Origin: Rhodanobacteraceae bacterium
GTDB lineage: Bacteria; Pseudomonadota; Gammaproteobacteria; Xanthomonadales; Rhodanobacteraceae
Length of the DNA stretch: 33,389 nt
Assembly (NCBI GenBank): GCA_004299705.1
Contig: SCQS01000042.1
Coordinates: forward strand, 1-33,389
Reading direction: 5' to 3'
Within the stretch, counting starts at the first letter, position 1, and each line of letters opens with the position of its first letter. Below the pieces are notes generated by a model. That model did not search any database. It was not told where the DNA came from and saw only the letters and a program-made list of their open reading frames with translations. The translations under genes were made by a program, and so were the position numbers. Below are positions 1 to 9,494 of this stretch, in pieces.

Positions 1-1
1 C

Positions 2-850
<849 letters not shown>

Positions 851-852
851 GA

Positions 853-868
853 TTCGGGACTCGGGACA
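853..868. repeat. Short CGGGACT simple-sequence repeat
   Basis: Directly after the mreB stop lies ATTCGGGACTCGGGAC, two units of the 7-base motif CGGGACT. The same motif occurs in longer arrays inside the gspG leader (20301-20332 and inverted at 20479-20507) and as a single unit near 19105. Function is unknown; the recurrence suggests a family-specific simple repeat. Confidence 0.55.
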
Positions 869-877
869 ACGTAAAAC

Positions 878-981
878 ACCCCCTTCGGCACGAAGGGGGT
901 CGCGCGTAGCGCGGGGGGATGCCGCTCCGCAGCGCAAGAGCCATCCCCCTCTATCCCCCTTCCTGCGGAAGGGGGAAGAAG
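878..981. repeat. Palindromic interspersed repeat, family B copy 1 (mreB-mreC gap)
   Basis: About 104 bp made of hairpins. ACCCCCTTC pairs with GAAGGGGGT (878-900), then come a CGCGC/GCGCG stem, a GGGGGATGCC...GCCATCCCCC block and a second CCCCCTTC/GAAGGGGG hairpin ending at about 977. The reverse complement matches the copy at 19164-19264 block for block, with only the loops differing. It fills most of the space between mreB and mreC and could act as an mRNA-stabilising or attenuating structure inside the operon. No other feature is visible in the rest of the gap. Confidence 0.8.
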
Positions 982-1095
982 AACCGGGAATTGATGTTCT
1001 CATGACGCACGGCTTCTGGAAGTGGGAACCTTGAGGCGCCGTTTCATTTCTTTTGTTGTTACGCTGCAATTCTGCTTCTCCCCGCCCGCATCGCC

Positions 1096-2091
1096 ATGGC
1101 GCTTCCGCAAAAGGAATCCTCTCCGATCTTCTCGGACGCGACCGCGGGCACGCTGCGCCTGATCGCCTACCTGGCGCTGGCCGCGATCCTGATGGTGCTG
1201 GACCACCGCAACGGCTGGCTGCACCGGGTGCGTTACGCCAGCGCGGCCGCGATCGTGCCGATCTACAAGATCGCCGCGGCGCCGGCGGATTGGGTGCACG
1301 ACGCCAGCACGGCGTTCGTCGAGCGCCGCAAGCTGATCGACGAGAACCGGCAACTGCAGGAATCCCTGTTGCTGGCGCAGGCGCGCCTGAACCGCATGGA
1401 TGCCGTGTCGCAGCAAAACGAGCGCCTCAAGCAACTGCTGGATACCCAGCACCTGCTGGGCCTGCACGCGCAACTGGCGCGCCTGATCGACGTGCAGCTC
1501 GGGCCCACCCACGATCGGGTGATGTTGAACGTCGGCGCCGACGAAGGCGTGCACGTGGGCCAGGTCGTGATCGATTCGCACGGCATCATGGGCCAGGTCA
1601 TCGAGACGCTGCCGCATGCCTCCATCGCGATGCTGGTCACCGATCCCGACCACGCGGTGCCGGTGATGCTGGCCCGCACCGGCATGCGTGGCATCGCGCA
1701 CGGCACCGGCGAGGCCGACCAGTTGGTGGTGCCGAACCTGCCGCTGTCCTCAGACATCAAGCCCGGCGACCAATGGGTCACTTCGGGCCTGGGCGGGCGC
1801 TTCCCGGCCGGTTTCCCGGTCGGCACCGTCACCAAGCTGGAACATGGTCCCTCGGGCATGTTCCTCGAAGCGCTGGTGAAACCCGCCGCGCAACTCGCGC
1901 GCAGCGGCGAGGTATTGCTGTTGCGCGACCAGCCCGATCCGGTCGGGCCACCCGCGCCCGCGCCGCAAGTCGGGCCGCCGGCATCGCTGGCGCCCACCAC
2001 CGCACACGCCAGCCCCGCCAGCCCGGCCCGGCTCGCCAATCCCAATCCGCCCAAGCCCGCGACAGCGGCCAGCGCCGGAGCCACGCCATGA
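1096..2091 (+). CDS. mreC: Rod shape-determining protein MreC
   Basis: MreC is a bitopic inner-membrane protein whose periplasmic part scaffolds PBP2, MreD and RodA in the elongasome. The 331-residue product has a short cytoplasmic N-terminus, one membrane helix at about residues 17-35 (LRLIAYLALAAILMVL), a coiled-coil segment at about 70-115 and the double beta-barrel MreC domain to about 275. The tail from about 280 is rich in Pro and Ala, typical of xanthomonad MreC. No strong Shine-Dalgarno sequence precedes the ATG; the start was chosen because it is the first ATG before the membrane helix. The stop overlaps the mreD start (ATGA), indicating translational coupling. Confidence 0.95.
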   Translation: MALPQKESSPIFSDATAGTLRLIAYLALAAILMVLDHRNGWLHRVRYASAAAIVPIYKIAAAPADWVHDASTAFVERRKLIDENRQLQESLLLAQARLNRMDAVSQQNERLKQLLDTQHLLGLHAQLARLIDVQLGPTHDRVMLNVGADEGVHVGQVVIDSHGIMGQVIETLPHASIAMLVTDPDHAVPVMLARTGMRGIAHGTGEADQLVVPNLPLSSDIKPGDQWVTSGLGGRFPAGFPVGTVTKLEHGPSGMFLEALVKPAAQLARSGEVLLLRDQPDPVGPPAPAPQVGPPASLAPTTAHASPASPARLANPNPPKPATAASAGATP

Positions 2092-2588
2092 ACCGGATGC
2101 GCGCGCAGGGTTGGGCCTTCTGGATCGGCATCGTGCTGGCGCTGTTGCTGATGCTGATGCCGCTGCCGACGATGATCCAGCCGCTCAAGCCGTACTGGCC
2201 GGCGTTGGTGCTGATCTATTGGGCGCTGGAATCCGGCGACCGGGTCGGCATCGGTATGGCGTTCTGCATCGGTCTTGCCGCCGACCTGTTGAACGGCGCG
2301 CTGCTGGGCGACCAGGCGCTGCGGCTTGCGGTGCTGGTGTTCATCGTGCTGCGTTTCCGCTCGCGGCTGCGCTTCTTCCCGATGTGGCAACAGGCACTGG
2401 CGGTGTGGCTGCTGCTGCTCAACAACCATGTGCTGCAGGCGCTGATCCGCGCGTTCGCGGGCGTGCCTGCGATGCCGGCGCTGTCCTGGCTGGCGCCGGC
2501 CGTGGGCGCCGCGATCTGGCCGTTCGTGTTCCTGCTGTTCGATGACGTCAACACGCGGGTGCGCGGCAAGGGCGCCAAATCCGCATGA
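2088..2588 (+). CDS. mreD: Rod shape-determining protein MreD
   Basis: MreD is a small polytopic inner-membrane protein of the elongasome that binds MreC and modulates PBP2/RodA. The 166-residue product has the usual size and is almost entirely hydrophobic, with about five predicted membrane helices (first WAFWIGIVLALLLMLMPL, last near residues 135-155) and a short basic tail. The start is the ATG that overlaps the mreC stop, and its own stop overlaps the mrdA start in the same ATGA way. Position and topology make the call firm although the family is poorly conserved. Confidence 0.93.
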   Translation: MNRMRAQGWAFWIGIVLALLLMLMPLPTMIQPLKPYWPALVLIYWALESGDRVGIGMAFCIGLAADLLNGALLGDQALRLAVLVFIVLRFRSRLRFFPMWQQALAVWLLLLNNHVLQALIRAFAGVPAMPALSWLAPAVGAAIWPFVFLLFDDVNTRVRGKGAKSA

Positions 2589-4519
2589 ACACGCGTGGCG
2601 AACTGCCGGACGAGCGCGCCAAGCGTGCGCGATTCGGCCGGCGCGCGCTGGCTGGATTCGCGATCATGCTGGCACTCGTCATGGTGGTGGCCGGCCGCTT
2701 CGTCTATCTGCAGGTTTACGAACACGCCGAGTACTCGACCCGCGCCAAGGCCAACCGCGTGCGCCTGCGCCACCTGCCGCCGCCGCGCGGGCTGATCTAC
2801 GACCGCGAGGGCAAGCTCCTTGCCGACAACGTGCCCGCGTTCCGGCTGGACGTGGTGCCGGACAAGGTCAAGCACATGAGCGCGATGTTGCAGCGTCTGT
2901 CCGCGATCGTGCCGCTGACCGCCGACGACATCCGCCGCTTCAAGCAGAGCCTGAAACAGCACCGCTCGTTCGACTCGGTGCCGCTGAAGTTCCACCTGAC
3001 CGAAAGCGAGCGCGATCGCTTCGCGGTCGACCAATGGCAGTTCCCGGGCGTCAACATCACGCCCTACCTCACCCGCAACTATCCCTACGGCGCCGAGTTC
3101 GCGCACGTGGTGGGTTATGTCGGGCGCATCGACGAAAAGGAACAGGCCAGGCTCAATCCGGATCTTTACGCCGGCACCACCCACATCGGCAAGACCGGCC
3201 TCGAAAAGGAATACGAGAGCCTGCTGCACGGCACGCCCGGCTACGAGGTGGTCGAGGTCAACGCCGACCAGCGCCCGCTGCGCGTGCTGCAGCGCGTGCC
3301 CGCCAAGCCCGGCAAGAATCTTTACCTGACCATCGACGAGCGTTTGCAGAAGGCCACGATCGCGGCCTTCGACGGACAAACCGGCGCCGCGGTCGCGATC
3401 GATCCGCGCAACGGCGACGTATTGGCATTGGTGACGGTGCCGAGCTTCGATCCCAACCTGTTCGTCAACGGCATCAGCCAGGCCGATTACTCGGCGTTGC
3501 TGGACAACCCGGAAAAACCACTGCTCAACCGCGCAATACGTGGCGGCTATCCGCCGGGCTCCACGGTCAAGCCGTTCCTGGGCCTGGGCGGCCTCGAACT
3601 CGGCCTGCGCACGCCCGACGACACGGTGCTGTCCACCGGCACCTGGTACATCCCGGGCTCGCCGCCCGGCGCACGCGGTTACCGCGACGACACCCGCTAC
3701 GGCGCCGGTCGCGTCGACCTGATGCAGGCCATCACGCGCTCCGTGAACACGTATTTCTATTCGCTCGCCTGGAAGATGGGCATCGGGCGACTCGATGCCT
3801 GGATGTCCAAGTTCGGCTTCGGCAAGCCGTCCGGCATCGACTTGCCGGATGAAACCGGCGGCGTGCTGCCCTCGCCGGAATGGAAGCGCGAGACGTACCA
3901 CAAGCCGTGGTACCCCGGCGAAACCGTGATTTCGGGAATCGGGCAGGGCTACTGGATGGTGACGCCGATGCAGATGGCGCACGCGCTGGCGACGCTGGCG
4001 GGCGGTGGCCTGTCGCACACGCCGCACCTGCTGGCCGCCACCAGCGACGGCCTGGAGTCACCGGAAATCCCGTACAAGCAACCACCGCCCGTGCAGATCA
4101 CGCATGCGCCCGCCGATCTGGAAGCCGTCAAGCAAGGCATGCTGGGCGTGGTCTACAACCCGCTCGGCACAGCGTATGCCGCCGGCATCGGCAAGGGCTT
4201 CCCCTACCTGATCGCAGGCAAGACCGGCACCGCCGAGCGCTATTCGCGCACCACCAACGCCTACAACACCGACAAGAACCTCGCCTACCTCGCTTCGCGT
4301 CACCGCGCCTGGTTCATCTGCTATACGCCGGCCAACCACCCGCAGATCGCGGTCGCGGTGGCGCTGGAGCACGGCGCCTGGGGCGGCAGCGCGGCCGCGC
4401 CGATCGCACGCAAGATGCTCGACCAGTGGCTGGCCGACACGCCGCCATCGCAACGCCCACCCGTGCAGGTCACCGCAGGCGCGACGCCACCCGCCACCTC
4501 CGCCGCGACCACGCCATGA
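2585..4519 (+). CDS. mrdA: Penicillin-binding protein 2 (peptidoglycan D,D-transpeptidase)
   Basis: PBP2 cross-links new peptidoglycan during side-wall elongation and is the partner of the RodA glycosyltransferase. The 644-residue product has a cytoplasmic tail, one membrane anchor at about 22-43, a PBP dimerisation domain with the PPPRGLIYDREG motif at about 65-76 and a transpeptidase domain. The catalytic motifs are all present: STVK with nucleophile Ser326, SVN at 386-388 and KTGT at 546-549. The Pro/Thr/Ala-rich C-terminus from about 620 is probably disordered. It is coupled by ATGA overlaps to mreD upstream and mrdB downstream. Confidence 0.97.
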   Translation: MNTRGELPDERAKRARFGRRALAGFAIMLALVMVVAGRFVYLQVYEHAEYSTRAKANRVRLRHLPPPRGLIYDREGKLLADNVPAFRLDVVPDKVKHMSAMLQRLSAIVPLTADDIRRFKQSLKQHRSFDSVPLKFHLTESERDRFAVDQWQFPGVNITPYLTRNYPYGAEFAHVVGYVGRIDEKEQARLNPDLYAGTTHIGKTGLEKEYESLLHGTPGYEVVEVNADQRPLRVLQRVPAKPGKNLYLTIDERLQKATIAAFDGQTGAAVAIDPRNGDVLALVTVPSFDPNLFVNGISQADYSALLDNPEKPLLNRAIRGGYPPGSTVKPFLGLGGLELGLRTPDDTVLSTGTWYIPGSPPGARGYRDDTRYGAGRVDLMQAITRSVNTYFYSLAWKMGIGRLDAWMSKFGFGKPSGIDLPDETGGVLPSPEWKRETYHKPWYPGETVISGIGQGYWMVTPMQMAHALATLAGGGLSHTPHLLAATSDGLESPEIPYKQPPPVQITHAPADLEAVKQGMLGVVYNPLGTAYAAGIGKGFPYLIAGKTGTAERYSRTTNAYNTDKNLAYLASRHRAWFICYTPANHPQIAVAVALEHGAWGGSAAAPIARKMLDQWLADTPPSQRPPVQVTAGATPPATSAATTP

Positions 4520-5640
4520 ACGACATCGCCGCCAGCGTCAGCGCGCGCGCGTTCCGGATCGGACGCCGCATCTTCTCGCGTCCGCGCATCGACCTGCCGC
4601 TGGCGATCGCGCTCACGATCCTGGCCGCGATCGGACTGACCGTGCTGTACAGCGCCAGCAACCTCGATACCGGCATGCTGGTCGGACAGGCCGTGCGGTT
4701 CCTGATCGGCGCCGTCCTGCTGCTCGCCATCTCGCGCATCCCGCCCAACCTGCTGCGCGCCTGGACGCCGTGGTTCTACGTGCTCGGTGTGCTGCTGCTG
4801 GTCGTGGTGCGGGTACTGGGCGAAGGCCAGGGCGCGCATCGCTGGCTCGACATCGGATTCTTCCGTTTCCAGCCTTCCGAGCTGATGAAGCTGGCGATGC
4901 CGATGATGCTCGCGTGGTACCTGCACCCGCGCCCATTGCCGCCGCGCTGGCGCGACCTCGCGGCCGCGGCGCTGATGATCGCGCTGCCGGCCTACCTGAT
5001 CTTCAAGCAACCTGACCTCGGCACCGCGTTGCTGGTCGCGGCATCCGGACTGTTCGTGCTGTTCCTGGCCGGCCTGCAGTGGTGGAAGATCGGCGTGGCG
5101 CTGGTCGGGCTTGCCGCCGCGGCGCCACTGGCCCTGCACTTCATGCACGGCTACCAGCGCCAGCGCATCGTCACCTTCCTGCACCCCGAGAACGATCCGC
5201 TCGGCAGCGGCTGGCACATCCTGCAGTCGATGATCGCGGTGGGCTCCGGCGGCATCTTCGGCAAGGGCTTCAACCAGGGCACCCAATCCAAGCTCGAATT
5301 CCTGCCCGAGCACACCACCGACTTCATCTTCGCCGTGCTGGGCGAAGAGTTCGGACTCATCGGCGTGCTGATCCTGCTGGCGCTGTACGCCTTCATCGTC
5401 GGACGCTGCCTGTGGATCGCGGTCAACGCGCGCGACACCTACTCGCGGCTCGTGGCCGGCGCCTTCGCCCTCGCCTTCTTCGTCTACGCCATCGTCAACG
5501 GCGGCATGATCTCCGGCGTGCTGCCGGTGGTCGGCGTGCCGCTGCCGCTGGTGAGCTACGGCGGCACTTCCGCAATCACGCTGCTGGCGGGATTCGGGGT
5601 GGTGATGTCGGTGCACGCGCATCGGAAGTGGACGCCGTAG
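4516..5640 (+). CDS. mrdB: Rod shape-determining protein RodA (peptidoglycan glycosyltransferase)
   Basis: RodA is the SEDS-family glycosyltransferase that polymerises lipid II for the lateral wall with PBP2. The product is 374 residues, the normal length, with about ten membrane helices. Family signatures are GAHRWLDIGFFRFQPSELMK at about residues 110-130, the long periplasmic loop containing the ENDPLGSGWHILQS segment, LPEHTTDFIFAVLGEEFG at about 262-279 and the C-terminal PLVSYGGTS at about 345-353. The catalytic Asp of the family corresponds to the Asp in HTTDFIF. The ATG overlaps the mrdA stop. The operon appears to end here, before the long hairpin-rich repeat. Confidence 0.96.
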   Translation: MNDIAASVSARAFRIGRRIFSRPRIDLPLAIALTILAAIGLTVLYSASNLDTGMLVGQAVRFLIGAVLLLAISRIPPNLLRAWTPWFYVLGVLLLVVVRVLGEGQGAHRWLDIGFFRFQPSELMKLAMPMMLAWYLHPRPLPPRWRDLAAAALMIALPAYLIFKQPDLGTALLVAASGLFVLFLAGLQWWKIGVALVGLAAAAPLALHFMHGYQRQRIVTFLHPENDPLGSGWHILQSMIAVGSGGIFGKGFNQGTQSKLEFLPEHTTDFIFAVLGEEFGLIGVLILLALYAFIVGRCLWIAVNARDTYSRLVAGAFALAFFVYAIVNGGMISGVLPVVGVPLPLVSYGGTSAITLLAGFGVVMSVHAHRKWTP

Positions 5641-5704
5641 CGACATTCCGCTGGAATCGGTAGCGACATCCCTGTCTTTTTCCGCGCCCCTCCCGGGGGC
5701 GCGA

Positions 5705-5738
5705 GTAACTTCTCTTTGCCTGGCCAAAGAGAAGTTAC
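5705..5738. other. Perfect 14-bp hairpin in left arm of the family C element
   Basis: GTAACTTCTCTTTG, a 6-base loop (CCTGGC), then CAAAGAGAAGTTAC. The stem is perfect over 14 bp. The equivalent hairpin in the right arm has a different stem sequence that also pairs perfectly. Confidence 0.85.
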
Positions 5739-6101
5739 CAAGAGAAAGGCCACCCCGATGCTGCGTTTTTCGTCCATCCATGGACGAAAAATCCGTGCGG
5801 GCCGGCCCGCACCGCAGCACAGGGTCCCAGAAAAAGCTTTGCTCCGATGCCGGCCATTCTGGCCTCGTTCGAAGCGAGATCGGGCAAGCTGCTTCGTGCA
5901 TCACGCGGGCACGATGCGCGCCGAACGGGGCCCCTCGAACACGGCGAGCGGACGACGGAAAAGTCCGAAGGATGGCCCGCACGATGCGGGCCAGTTCGCC
6001 GCCGGCACAGGGATGTGCCTTCGGCGAACCCCGGCGGCCGGGAGCGAACCCGTAGCCCATGGATGGGCGAAGGGCGTGTTCGCGGGGTGGCCTTCTCTTT
6101 G

Positions 6102-6135
6102 GTGACTTTCTCTTGGCCACGCAAGAGAAAGTCAC
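6102..6135. other. Perfect 14-bp hairpin in right arm of the family C element
   Basis: GTGACTTTCTCTTG, a 6-base loop (GCCACG), then CAAGAGAAAGTCAC. Compared with the left-arm hairpin, the differences on one strand of the stem are matched on the other, so pairing is preserved. Confidence 0.85.
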
Positions 6136-6264
6136 CCGCGCCCCCGGGAGGGGCGCGGAAAAAGACAGGGACGTCGTCACATTTCCACAAGCACAAGCGC
6201 CGCGTCGCTAGAATGCGCGTTTGCCTTGCAAACCGCGCCGCGCGCGGAATCCAGGACCCGAGTG

Positions 6265-9231
6265 ATGGACAAGAGTTTCGACCCCAAGCAGATCGAATCG
6301 AAGTGGTACGCGCGTTGGGAAGACGCCGGTTGCTTCAAGCCGACTGGCAAGGGCGAGCCGTATTCGATCCTGCTACCGCCGCCGAACGTCACCGGCACGC
6401 TGCACATGGGCCACGCGTTCCAGCAGACCATCATGGACGCGCTGATCCGGCACGCGCGGATGTCCGGCAAAAACACGCTGTGGCAAGGCGGCACCGACCA
6501 CGCCGGCATTGCGACCCAGAAGATCGTCGAGAACCAGCTGGCCGCCGAAGGCAAGACCCGCCACGACCTCGGCCGCGAGCAGTTCGTCGAACGCGTGTGG
6601 CAGTGGAAGCAGGAATCGGGTTCCACCATCACGCGGCAGATGCGGCGGATGGGCGCATCGATGGACTGGTCGCGCGAACGCTTCACGATGGACGAGGGCC
6701 TGTCGGCCGCGGTACGCAAGGTGTTCGTGGAGTGGTATCGCGCCGGGCTGATCTACCGCGGCAACCGGCTGGTGAACTGGGATCCGGTACTGATGACCGC
6801 GGTGTCGGATCTCGAAGTCAACAACGTCGAGCGCGACGGGCACCTCTGGTTGATCCGCTATCCATTTTCTGACGCCTCACTACGAGGGCCGAATGACGAG
6901 TGTGGCTTGACCATTGCTACCACGCGTCCGGAAACCATGCTGGGCGACGTGGCGGTTGCCGTGCATCCCGATGATGAGCGTTACAGGGCATTTATCGGCA
7001 AAACACTCAAGCTGCCGTTGACTGGTCGGCATATTCCCATCATTGCCGACGAATATGTCGAACGCGAGTTCGGTACAGGTTGCGTCAAGATCACGCCTGC
7101 ACATGATTTCAATGACTACGCGATGGCTCAGCGCCAGAACCCTGTTCTGCCATTACAAAGTGCATTCACGCTCGACGCAAAAGTGATTACTCGGGCGTAT
7201 GAGGAAAAAACCTGGGGCAATGTAAAAACCCCAAGGCCATCCAAGCACCCGCTGATTGCATTCGAAAGCGGATTCCTAACCGACTTCATCCCAGAGAAAT
7301 ATCAAGGCCTTGACCGCTACGACGCACGCAAAGCCATTCTCTCCGACCTCGACGCACAAGGCCTGCTCGTCGAAACCAAGCAGCACAAGTTGCAGGTCCC
7401 GGTCAGCCAGCGCTCGGACGCCGTGATCGAGCCGATGCTGACCGACCAGTGGTTCGTCGATCTCACGCGCGAAACGCTCGACGATGGCCGCCACGGCGGG
7501 CGCCGCGCGATCACGCAACCGGCTCTGGATGCTGTACGCAACGGCGACATCAAGTTCGTGCCGGAAAACTGGACCACGACTTACACGCAATGGCTGGACA
7601 ACATCCAGGACTGGTGCATTTCGCGCCAGTTGTGGTGGGGCCATCGCATCCCCGCGTGGTACGACGAGGCCGGCAACATCTTCGTCGGTGAGGACGAGGC
7701 CGATGCGCGCGCGCATGCATCCACGCAACCCGTCGGCGCATTGAGGCAGGACGAAGACGTGCTGGACACCTGGTTCTCGTCCGCGCTGTGGCCGTTCTCG
7801 ACGTTGGGCTGGCCATCGCGCGAACCAGTGAAGAACGAGCGCGGCGAAGTCGTCGCGAACTGGCCCGCCGACAAGATTTTCCTGCCAAGCCAGGTGCTGG
7901 TCACCGGCTTCGACATCATCTTTTTCTGGGTCGCGCGGATGGTGATGACGACCCTGTATTTCGCCAAACAGGTGCCGTTCCGCGAGGTCTACATCAACGC
8001 CATCGTGCGCGATGCCGAAGGCCAGAAGATGTCGAAGTCCAAGGGCAATACCCTGGACCCGCTGGACCTGATCGACGGCATCACCCTGCCCGCGCTGGTA
8101 GAGAAATCCACGAAGTCATTGTTGATCCCGCAGGTGCGCGAGAAGGTCGAGAAGCGCATCCGCAAGGATTACCCCGACGGCATTGCGGCCATCGGCACCG
8201 ACGCGCTGCGCTTCACCTTCGCCGCGCTGGCCAGCTACAGCCGCACCATCAACTTCGACCTGAAGCGCGCGGAAGGCTACAAGGCGTTCTGCAACAAGCT
8301 GTGGAACGCGGCGCGGTTCGTGTCGATGAATACGGGCGACGAAACCCATCCCCACCCCAACCCTCCCCTTGAAGGGGAGGAAGTGAAAGCCACCGAAGCG
8401 GAACGCTGGATTGTTTCACGTCTGCACGCGACGCTGGCCGAGGTGGAGCAGCACTTCGCGACGTACCGCTTCGACCACCTCGCACAGGCGTCGTACGAAT
8501 TCGTGTGGAACGAATACTGCGACTGGTTCCTTGAACTGTCGAAGCCGGCGCTCAACGGAGATGACACCGGGGCCGCGGCATCCACGCGCCACACGTTGCT
8601 GGTGGTGCTGGAAACCGCACTGCGTGCGCTGCACCCGGTCATTCCGTTCATCACCGAGGAAATCTGGCAAGCGGTGGCACCACAGCTCGGATTGAAGGAA
8701 ACCAGCATCCTCGATCGTCCGTATCCACGCGCCGAGGATTTCGCAGTCGATGCAACGGCCAGCGCCGAGATCGAATGGTTCAAGGCCTTGCTGACCGGCG
8801 TGCGCAAGATCCGCAGCGAGATGAACATCGCACCCGGCAAGACGATTCCGTTGCTGCTGGCCGATGGCGACGCCGAGGATCGCCGCCGCGTAGGCAAGTT
8901 CGCTAGCCAGATCGAATTCCTCGCGCGCTGCGAAGTGCCGCGCTGGCTTGCGTCGAATGAAGCGGAGCCCGCCGCCGCGGCTGCAGTCATCGGCAACCTG
9001 CGCGTGTTGATCCCGCTCGCCGGCCTGATCGACCTCGACGCCGAGCGCACGCGTCTCAAGAAAGAAATCGCGCGTATAGAAGGCGAAATCAAGAAATGCG
9101 AGGGCAAGCTCGGCAACGCGGCCTTCGTCGATCACGCGCCCGCCGCGGTGGTCGAGCAGGAACGTCAACGGCTCGCGGATTGGAACACGCAGGCCACTGC
9201 CTTGCGCGAACAGGCGTCGCGACTGGGTTGA
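6265..9231 (+). CDS. valS: Valine--tRNA ligase
   Basis: This class I aminoacyl-tRNA synthetase charges tRNA-Val and hydrolyses misacylated Thr-tRNA-Val. The product is 988 residues. The HIGH-type motif is HMGH at residues 47-50 within [15 protein letters not shown]. The editing domain contains [20 protein letters not shown]. The KMSKS motif is at 588-592, followed by the anticodon-binding domain and a C-terminal coiled coil (from about 920) typical of ValRS. The ATG at 6265 was chosen because it begins the conserved [15 protein letters not shown] start, with AGGA upstream; a longer frame back to 6226 has no homology value. Two oddities are described separately: a low-GC segment in the editing region and an in-frame palindromic repeat at residues about 694-707. 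Confidence 0.97.
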   Translation: MDKSFDPKQIESKWYARWEDAGCFKPTGKGEPYSILLPPPNVTGTLHMGHAFQQTIMDALIRHARMSGKNTLWQGGTDHAGIATQKIVENQLAAEGKTRHDLGREQFVERVWQWKQESGSTITRQMRRMGASMDWSRERFTMDEGLSAAVRKVFVEWYRAGLIYRGNRLVNWDPVLMTAVSDLEVNNVERDGHLWLIRYPFSDASLRGPNDECGLTIATTRPETMLGDVAVAVHPDDERYRAFIGKTLKLPLTGRHIPIIADEYVEREFGTGCVKITPAHDFNDYAMAQRQNPVLPLQSAFTLDAKVITRAYEEKTWGNVKTPRPSKHPLIAFESGFLTDFIPEKYQGLDRYDARKAILSDLDAQGLLVETKQHKLQVPVSQRSDAVIEPMLTDQWFVDLTRETLDDGRHGGRRAITQPALDAVRNGDIKFVPENWTTTYTQWLDNIQDWCISRQLWWGHRIPAWYDEAGNIFVGEDEADARAHASTQPVGALRQDEDVLDTWFSSALWPFSTLGWPSREPVKNERGEVVANWPADKIFLPSQVLVTGFDIIFFWVARMVMTTLYFAKQVPFREVYINAIVRDAEGQKMSKSKGNTLDPLDLIDGITLPALVEKSTKSLLIPQVREKVEKRIRKDYPDGIAAIGTDALRFTFAALASYSRTINFDLKRAEGYKAFCNKLWNAARFVSMNTGDETHPHPNPPLEGEEVKATEAERWIVSRLHATLAEVEQHFATYRFDHLAQASYEFVWNEYCDWFLELSKPALNGDDTGAAASTRHTLLVVLETALRALHPVIPFITEEIWQAVAPQLGLKETSILDRPYPRAEDFAVDATASAEIEWFKALLTGVRKIRSEMNIAPGKTIPLLLADGDAEDRRRVGKFASQIEFLARCEVPRWLASNEAEPAAAAAVIGNLRVLIPLAGLIDLDAERTRLKKEIARIEGEIKKCEGKLGNAAFVDHAPAAVVEQERQRLADWNTQATALREQASRLG
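6870..7320 (+). other. Low-GC segment inside valS (editing-domain region)
   Basis: By hand count, 6901-7320 is 221 G+C of 420 (about 53 %), against 65 % at 6301-6360 and 70 % at 9001-9060 in the same gene. Codon choice shifts as well: A/T-ending codons such as ATT, GCA, AAA, TAT and CCA become common. The segment codes for most of the editing (CP1) domain and the stretch after [13 protein letters not shown]. The frame and catalytic motifs are intact. Confidence 0.7.
8344..8384 (+). repeat. In-frame palindromic repeat in valS (encodes [12 protein letters not shown])
   Basis: CCTCCCCTT, a single G, then AAGGGGAGG (8362-8380) is a perfect 9-bp palindrome preceded by CATCCCCACCCCAACC. It encodes [14 protein letters not shown] between the catalytic core and the anticodon-binding domain. 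The [10 protein letters not shown] peptide is a recognisable product of small palindromic repeats in proteobacterial proteins. The insertion keeps the frame. Confidence 0.75.
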
Positions 9232-9249
9232 TTCCGTCGCCCGAATCAG

Positions 9250-9472
9250 AAGCCTTGGACACGGATCAAGTCTGATCAAAGCAGATACTGCTTTCTTTTA
9301 TCTGCTTTTATCAGATCTTATCCGTGTCAAAAAAGCTTTTGATCCCTATCGACAGAGGCAACGAGTTGCCAAAAGAAGCACAAGCTTTGGACACGGATCA
9401 AGTCCGATCAAAGCTGATATTGCTTCTTCTATTCGATCTGATCCGCTTTTATCCGCGTCAAAAAGGCTTTTC
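9250..9472. repeat. Two tandem AT-rich imperfect palindromes (132-bp period) between valS and def
   Basis: Two diverged copies, 9250-9340 and 9382-9472, begin 132 bases apart. Each opens with AAGC(C/T)TTGGACACGGATCA and closes with ATCCG(T/C)GTCAAAAA followed by GCTTTT. GACACGGAT (9258-9266) pairs with ATCCGTGTC (9320-9328), and GATCAAAGCAGAT (9274-9286) pairs with ATCTGCTTTTATC (9300-9312) with one wobble or mismatch. Base composition is far more AT-rich than the surroundings. They lie between two convergent genes, so they may serve as a two-way transcription terminator; that role is inference. The rest of the 263-base gap shows nothing else. Confidence 0.85.
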
Positions 9473-9494
9473 TCCCATCACCAACGGGGGCGTC

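Larger units (their letters stand above)
5665..6175. repeat. 511-bp multi-hairpin interspersed element with long inverted arms (family C)
   Basis: The gap between mrdB and valS holds no convincing gene. Its ends are inverted copies of each other: 5665-5757 reads GACATCCCTGTCTTTTTCCG onward, and the reverse complement of 6084-6175 reads GACGTCCCTGTCTTTTTCCG onward. Each arm holds a CGCGCCCC/GGGGCGCG stem and then a perfect 14-bp hairpin. The core adds further palindromes: TTTTTCGTCCAT/ATGGACGAAAAA, GTGCGGGCCGGCCCGCAC, GGCACA/TGTGCC, TGGCCCGCA/TGCGGGCCA and GCCCAT/ATGGGC. Reading frames through it give Arg/Pro-rich peptides of the kind often annotated as hypothetical proteins in xanthomonads; I treat them as repeat-derived. 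It may also terminate mrdB transcription. Confidence 0.85.

Noticed and set aside
5735-6196. Minus-strand frames of 150-600 codons through the mrdB-valS gap, with peptides like those annotated as hypothetical proteins in xanthomonads
   Set aside because: They are translations of the inverted-repeat element; the palindromes make both strands open. No ribosome site or protein-like composition.
6226-6264. Earlier start for valS at 6226
   Set aside because: It adds [13 protein letters not shown], which is not part of the conserved ValRS N-terminus; ATG 6265 starts the conserved region.
9232-9494. Small gene or RNA gene between valS and def
   Set aside because: The region is explained by two tandem palindromes; no tRNA-like cloverleaf or coding signal was seen.
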